A stretch of DNA of 36,775 nucleotides from Oscillospiraceae bacterium (GTDB lineage: Bacteria; Bacillota_A; Clostridia; Oscillospirales; Oscillospiraceae): the NCBI GenBank assembly GCA_017545325.1, contig JAFWOX010000024.1, forward strand, positions 1-36,775, in the 5' to 3' direction. The translations under genes and the position numbers were made by a program. Position 1 is the stretch's first letter. Every line of letters starts with the position of its first letter. Below are positions 33,377 to 36,775 of this stretch, piece after piece. The notes beneath the pieces were generated by a model. It worked only from the letters and a program-made list of their open reading frames with translations, was not told where the DNA came from and ran no database searches.

Positions 33377-33405
33377 TTGCCTGCTCCCCTGCCCTGTGGT
33401 ATATT
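33377..33405 (+). promoter_or_regulatory. Promoter of the PNPOx-fold gene
   Basis: TTGCCT (33377-33382) and TATATT (33400-33405) with a 17-base spacer begin right after the DUF364 stop codon. Confidence 0.6.
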
Positions 33406-33431
33406 GGAAAAAACACCGAGGAGGAATCGCC

Positions 33432-33908
33432 ATGTTTCGGGAAATGCGCAGAGCCGGCCAGGCTCTGAGCCGGGAGGAATGCCTCCGGCTGCTCAGGGAG
33501 GAGACCCGGGGGGTGCTGAGTCTCCTGGGGGACGAGGGATACCCCTACGGCGTGCCCCTGAACCATTATTATGACCCGGAGGACGGGGCGCTGTACTTTC
33601 ATGGGGGACTGACCGGCCATCGGGTGGACGCCTTCCGCCGCTGCGGAAAGGCCTCCTTCTGCGTCTATGACCGGGGCGTATCCCGGGAGGGGGAATGGGC
33701 AAAGACCGTGAAGAGCGTCATCGTCTTCGGCCGTCTGGCGGAGGTGGAGGACCGGGAAGAGGTCCTGCGGATCTGCCGCCTCCTCAGCCTGAAGTTCACC
33801 CGGGATGAGGCGTATATCCGCCGGGAGCTGGAGCAGGCCGGTCCCCGAACCCTGCTGCTGCGGCTGACGCCGGAGCATATGACGGGAAAAACCGTATTGG
33901 AGGCATAA
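33432..33908 (+). CDS. Pyridoxamine 5'-phosphate oxidase-fold flavoprotein (Nim/YhbP-like)
   Basis: A 158-residue split-barrel protein that should bind FMN. Family sequence includes the opening MRRAGQALSREECLRLL, GVLSLLGDEGYPYGVPLNHYYD, LYFHGGLTGHRVDAF, and KASFCVYDRG with KTVKSVIVFGR. These match the 'pyridoxamine 5'-phosphate oxidase family' small proteins related to NimA nitroimidazole reductases; true pyridoxine synthesis is unlikely. The ATG at 33432 follows GAGGAGGAAT; twelve upstream in-frame codons lack a ribosome site of their own. Confidence 0.88.
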   Translation: MFREMRRAGQALSREECLRLLREETRGVLSLLGDEGYPYGVPLNHYYDPEDGALYFHGGLTGHRVDAFRRCGKASFCVYDRGVSREGEWAKTVKSVIVFGRLAEVEDREEVLRICRLLSLKFTRDEAYIRRELEQAGPRTLLLRLTPEHMTGKTVLEA

Positions 33909-33953
33909 GGGGTAAATCCCGGGCATTTGACATATTTCCGGATAAAAAACCAC

Positions 33954-33982
33954 TTGACTTGTACAGGAACAGCTGATATTTT
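33954..33982 (+). promoter_or_regulatory. Promoter of the 72-residue protein gene
   Basis: TTGACT (33954-33959) and TATTTT (33977-33982), 17 bases apart, lie in an AT-rich island. TTGTACA (33959-33965) and TGTACAA (34007-34013) form an inverted pair around the start region, the second overlapping the ribosome site. Confidence 0.65.
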
Positions 33983-34024
33983 AATTTTACATAATAAAGC
34001 AAAATATGTACAAGGAGGTTTTTT

Positions 34025-34243
34025 ATGGCCAGACCAAGAAAAATCGTGGATCCCGATAAGCCCCTCACGCCGATCCAGGAGATCGATCGGAAAATCCAGT
34101 ATCACGAAAGCTGCATCGCCAAGCTGAAAGCCCGGAAGGCGAAGCTCAATCAGCCCAGCCGGAAGCAGATCACCGCGCTGCTTTCCAAGGTTGAGGGTAT
34201 GACCATGGAGGAGATCGCCGATAAGCTGGGCGTGAAGCTCTGA
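34025..34243 (+). CDS. Small basic protein with coiled/HTH-like segments, unknown function
   Basis: 72 residues, rich in Lys. Residues 15-40 (IQEIDRKIQYHESCIAKLKA) are probably a short coiled coil, and the end (ITALLSKVEGMTMEEIADKLG) resembles a helix-turn-helix turn with MEEIADKLG. It has a perfect AAGGAGG and an AT-rich promoter, so it is very likely a real, well expressed gene. I do not recognise a named family; DNA-binding or structural roles are possible. Confidence 0.7.
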   Translation: MARPRKIVDPDKPLTPIQEIDRKIQYHESCIAKLKARKAKLNQPSRKQITALLSKVEGMTMEEIADKLGVKL

Positions 34244-34265
34244 ATCATAGAACGAAACCCCTGTC

Positions 34266-34295
34266 CCGGCGTCCGCTTCCGCGGGCGCCGGTTTT
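34266..34295 (+). terminator. Terminator after the small gene
   Basis: CCGGCG-TCCGC / GCGGG-CGCCGG arms (34266-34276 with 34281-34291) with a TTCC loop and TTTT after. Confidence 0.75.
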
Positions 34296-34329
34296 CCATG
34301 GGCATATCCCGCCGCGGCCGCGCGCATCC

Positions 34330-34358
34330 TTGAAATGCCCCGCCCGCTATGGTATAAA
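34330..34358 (+). promoter_or_regulatory. Promoter of the secreted YD-repeat protein gene
   Basis: TTGAAA (34330-34335) and TATAAA (34353-34358) are separated by 17 bases, 38 bases before the start codon. Confidence 0.7.
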
Positions 34359-34396
34359 GAGAGCAGAGATTTCATGAAAAAAGGAGAGGCGACCGC

Positions 34397-36409
34397 ATGA
34401 AAAAGTTTCTCAGCTTCCTTCTGGTCCCGGTCCTGATCGCAGGCCTTCTCTCCGCCGGCGCAATGGCGGCGGATACGGCGGTGATGCTTTCCCGGCAGAA
34501 GCTCCGGGCGGACGGAAAGACCATCGCCTGCGAAAAATACAACATCGACGGCTCCAACTACTTCAAGCTCCGGGACGTCGCCTATCTGGTGAACGGCACC
34601 GGCAGCCAGTTTTCCGTGGGCTATGACGAGGCCCGGAAAACCGTCTCCATCGTCACCGGGGAGGCGTATACCCCCGACGGCAGCGAGATGGACCTGAGCG
34701 GGGGGGACAAGTCCGCCACCGCCAAGCCCGGCACCCAGACCATCCTGGTGGACGGGGAGCCGCGCAGCGACCTGAGGGTATACAACATCGGCGGCAACAA
34801 CTACTTCAGGCTCCGGGATCTGGGCGCGGCCCTGGGCTTCCATGTGGATTATGACGAACCCTCCAATACCGCCGTCATCCTCAGCAAGCGGGCCGCCGAA
34901 CCGGCGGACTGGCTTACCGTGGAGCGGATGACCAAAAGCAACGACGGGGGAGATTCCCGCAGCGTCACCGTTTACAATGCGGAAGGCCGCGTCATCTCCT
35001 ATCGCTGGGAAACCGAGTATTCCACGGAGGAGACCGTCACCCGTTACGATGAGCTGGGCCGGGAGACGGAATCGAACACCGTGACCATCTGGAAGGACGG
35101 CGAGGGCGGCGAGGAGCTCCTGTACAGCAAAACCGTCAAGGAATACGATATCTGGGGCAACCTGGCGCGGGAGGCCCGCGAGGAAACCGGGGACATCATT
35201 ACCGAGTATATCTACACCTACGACGAAAACGGCAACGAGCTGTCCTACATCTACCGCACCAACGCCGGGGAGAGCCGCACGGTTTACCGCTATGACGGGA
35301 ACGGATTCCTTTCCCGTGTGGAATCGACCTATATGGACGGCTCCGTGTACATCACCGAGTATATCCGGGATGGGGAGGGACGGACGCTGAAGGAAACCAC
35401 CGGCAATGACGCCGGCGTGCTCTCCTACACCCAGACCTTCACCTACGACGAAAACGGCAACACCCTGAAGAACGTGTACACCTCCGGCAGCGGAAGCGTG
35501 ATGACCTACACCTACACCTATGACGGCAGGGGAAACCTCACCCACGAAGAGACGGACTCGCCATACGGCAATTCCGTCACGGACTATGTATATGACAAGG
35601 GCGGCCGGATGGTCCGGATGGAGCGGAAGGACGACGAGGGCGGCTCGCTGGGCCTGTACCGGTACGACGACGAGGGAAGGCAGATCCGGAGCGAATACAC
35701 CACCGGGTACGGCTACCGGGACGTGACCGAGAGCTTCTATGACGGCAGCGGACGCCTGGTGAAGGAGACCGAGGACGACGACGGCACCATGACCGTATCG
35801 GAGTATACCTATGACGAGGCGGCCCAAAAGATGACCGTCGTCACCACCATCGCCTATCCCCTTCCCGAGAGCATGAGCATCAGCGGCGGGGAGACGACCC
35901 TGGCCGTGGGGGAAAGCGGCTACCTGTACGCCTCCTTTGAGCCCTACAACGCGATCTATGAGCATGTCGACTGGACCTCCGGCGATCCCTCGGTGGTCAC
36001 GGTGGACGAGGACGGCTATATCAGGGCCGTCGCCCCGGGGAAGGCGGTGATCACCGCCGTTTCCGAGAGCGGGCTCACCGCCTCCTGCGACGTTACCGTG
36101 GCGGAGCGCAGTCTCACCTTCACCGCGGAGCCCGAAAGCCTGACGGTCAGGAATCGTTTTACCAAACCCATCCTGTGCCGGGTGCAGGCGGTGGGGTATT
36201 CCAACTATTGGCTCAATTACCGGAATTACGGCAGCGACATCATTACGGTAAGCTGGGACGAGGACTGGACCGAGAACGGGACGGTCACCAACCTGTACGT
36301 CACCGGCAGCGGCGTCGGCCAGGCCACGGTGGAGCTCTTCATCACCGGCGAGAAGGACGGGGAGCCCGTGGGCGAATCGATCTTCGTCACCGTGACGGTA
36401 ACGGACTGA
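34397..36409 (+). CDS. Secreted protein: stalk-domain pair, YD repeats and bacterial Ig-like domains
   Basis: The 670-residue protein starts with a Sec signal peptide (about 1-24, cleavage near GAMAAD). Residues ~28-165 contain two copies of the 'copper amine oxidase N-terminal/stalk' motif, seen as DGSNYFKLRDVAYLV and GGNNYFRLRDLGAAL. Residues ~175-480 hold about ten to twelve YD/RHS-type repeats with TYDENGN, YDGRGN, YDDEGR and YDEAA cores. From ~490 a Big2-type Ig domain (SVVTVDEDGYIRAVAPGKAVITAVS) and another beta domain follow. There is no RHS toxin core or C-terminal variable toxin, no LPXTG and no S-layer domain. A cell-surface binding role is likely. AAAGGAG precedes the ATG. Confidence 0.88.
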   Translation: MKKFLSFLLVPVLIAGLLSAGAMAADTAVMLSRQKLRADGKTIACEKYNIDGSNYFKLRDVAYLVNGTGSQFSVGYDEARKTVSIVTGEAYTPDGSEMDLSGGDKSATAKPGTQTILVDGEPRSDLRVYNIGGNNYFRLRDLGAALGFHVDYDEPSNTAVILSKRAAEPADWLTVERMTKSNDGGDSRSVTVYNAEGRVISYRWETEYSTEETVTRYDELGRETESNTVTIWKDGEGGEELLYSKTVKEYDIWGNLAREAREETGDIITEYIYTYDENGNELSYIYRTNAGESRTVYRYDGNGFLSRVESTYMDGSVYITEYIRDGEGRTLKETTGNDAGVLSYTQTFTYDENGNTLKNVYTSGSGSVMTYTYTYDGRGNLTHEETDSPYGNSVTDYVYDKGGRMVRMERKDDEGGSLGLYRYDDEGRQIRSEYTTGYGYRDVTESFYDGSGRLVKETEDDDGTMTVSEYTYDEAAQKMTVVTTIAYPLPESMSISGGETTLAVGESGYLYASFEPYNAIYEHVDWTSGDPSVVTVDEDGYIRAVAPGKAVITAVSESGLTASCDVTVAERSLTFTAEPESLTVRNRFTKPILCRVQAVGYSNYWLNYRNYGSDIITVSWDEDWTENGTVTNLYVTGSGVGQATVELFITGEKDGEPVGESIFVTVTVTD

Positions 36410-36421
36410 ATACCATTCTGC

Positions 36422-36451
36422 ACGGGGGGCGGTCTGCGCCGTCCCCCCGTC
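36422..36451 (+). terminator. Possible weak terminator after the YD-repeat gene
   Basis: GC-rich arms ACGGGGGG and CCCCCCGT (36422-36429 and 36443-36450) pair, but no T tract follows, so it may be only an RNA stem upstream of the next gene. Confidence 0.4.
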
Positions 36452-36474
36452 ATGACAGAAAAGGAGAAACGATC

Positions 36475-36775
36475 ATGTATCAGAATGCGCCGATTTCGGA
36501 ACGGGTCCAAAGGATCCGGGCCATGTACCGGGGAAAGAAGCCCCGGATCGACATCACCCGCTACCGGCTGGTGACGGAGTTCTATATGGAGAACCCCCAT
36601 CTGCCGGGGATCCTGAAGCGGGCCATGAACCTGCGGAACCTGTTCGAGAACATGCCCACCCCCGTGCGGGACCATGAGCTGATCGTGGGGCACCCCGGGG
36701 AGGAGTTCCGCTGCTCCGCCCTGTACCCGGAGTATTCCTTCTCCTGGTTCCTGGACGAGATCGACACCTTCCCCA
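36475..36775 (+). CDS. Glycyl radical enzyme, N-terminal part (pyruvate formate-lyase superfamily), cut by window end
   Basis: The last 100 codons of the window translate to the N-terminus of a PFL-domain glycyl radical enzyme: SERVQRIRAMYRGKKPRID, then YRLVTEFYMENPHLPGILKRA, MPTPVRDHELIVGHPG and SFSWFLDEIDTF are the PFL-like domain's usual opening. The ATG at 36475 has AAGGAGA seven bases upstream. The catalytic Cys and Gly loops, and any activating enzyme, lie beyond the end, so the subtype (PFL, glycerol/propanediol dehydratase, choline lyase, arylacetate decarboxylase and others) is open. It follows the YD gene after 65 bases. Confidence 0.88.
   Translation, partial: MYQNAPISERVQRIRAMYRGKKPRIDITRYRLVTEFYMENPHLPGILKRAMNLRNLFENMPTPVRDHELIVGHPGEEFRCSALYPEYSFSWFLDEIDTFP

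Noticed and set aside
34900..35850. CRISPR or other tandem DNA repeats in the YD-repeat gene
   Set aside because: The repetition is at protein level with diverged DNA; there are no identical direct repeats with spacers.

Overview
The window looks like chromosome of a GC-rich anaerobic Firmicute, most likely a gut Oscillospiraceae/Eubacteriales-type bacterium. This is inferred from anaerobic (Cbi-type) cobalamin synthesis, Fe-S enoate-reductase-like flavoenzymes, a BirA/BioY pair, a glycyl radical enzyme, GGAGG-type ribosome binding sites and TTGACA/TATAAT promoters. It carries no rRNA, tRNA, CRISPR array, transposase or prophage genes that I can see.

Layout. 1-472: non-coding, with two kinds of dispersed repeat. 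473-3697: a SLOG/DUF1273 protein, a zinc alcohol dehydrogenase, a convergent flavin reductase-rubredoxin fusion and a DUF554 membrane protein. 3777-15692: a cobalamin operon behind a textbook promoter, a cobalamin riboswitch and a transcription attenuator, in the order cbiA, cbiC, cbiD, cbiF, cbiG, cbiH, a cobK-cbiE-cbiT triple fusion, cbiB, cobD, cobQ/cbiP (one-base frameshift) and cobO. Most junctions overlap or abut. cbiL, cobaltochelatase and cobU/S/T are not here. 15775-17798: a double-HTH XRE regulator, then a probable molybdenum-cofactor-type riboswitch with its own terminator ahead of an orphan lipoprotein that resembles MolA/FepB-type metal-oxyanion or chelate binding proteins. 17850-19433: birA-bioY with a clear BirA operator over the promoter. 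19494-24133: a RelB/DinJ antitoxin followed by a degenerate YafQ-like toxin that reads in frame into a large FtsX-type ABC permease, then its ATPase. The permease also contains an in-frame MITE-like repeat. 24231-30459: two divergent enoate-reductase-family flavoenzymes, then an acyl (butyrate-type) kinase and a phosphate acetyltransferase. 30523-31123: non-coding repeat region. 31124-32397 (minus strand): a class-M-like sirtuin and a cytidine deaminase homologue. 32550-36409: a DUF4213/DUF364 protein, a PNPOx-fold flavoprotein, a 72-residue protein and a secreted stalk-domain/YD-repeat/Ig-like protein. 36475-end: the start of a glycyl radical enzyme.

How it works together. The cobalamin genes make the corrin ring from the middle of the pathway to adenosylated cobyric acid and the aminopropanol arm, shut off by the B12 riboswitch. 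The flavoenzymes with the kinase/Pta pair suggest reduction of an unsaturated acid linked to acyl-phosphate energy conservation, but the substrate cannot be read from sequence. The most unusual object is the antitoxin / dead-toxin-permease / ATPase operon. There the residues needed for toxin RNase activity are replaced while the frame is kept open into a membrane protein, so a DNA-binding antitoxin could be tethered to, or regulated by, an ABC transporter.
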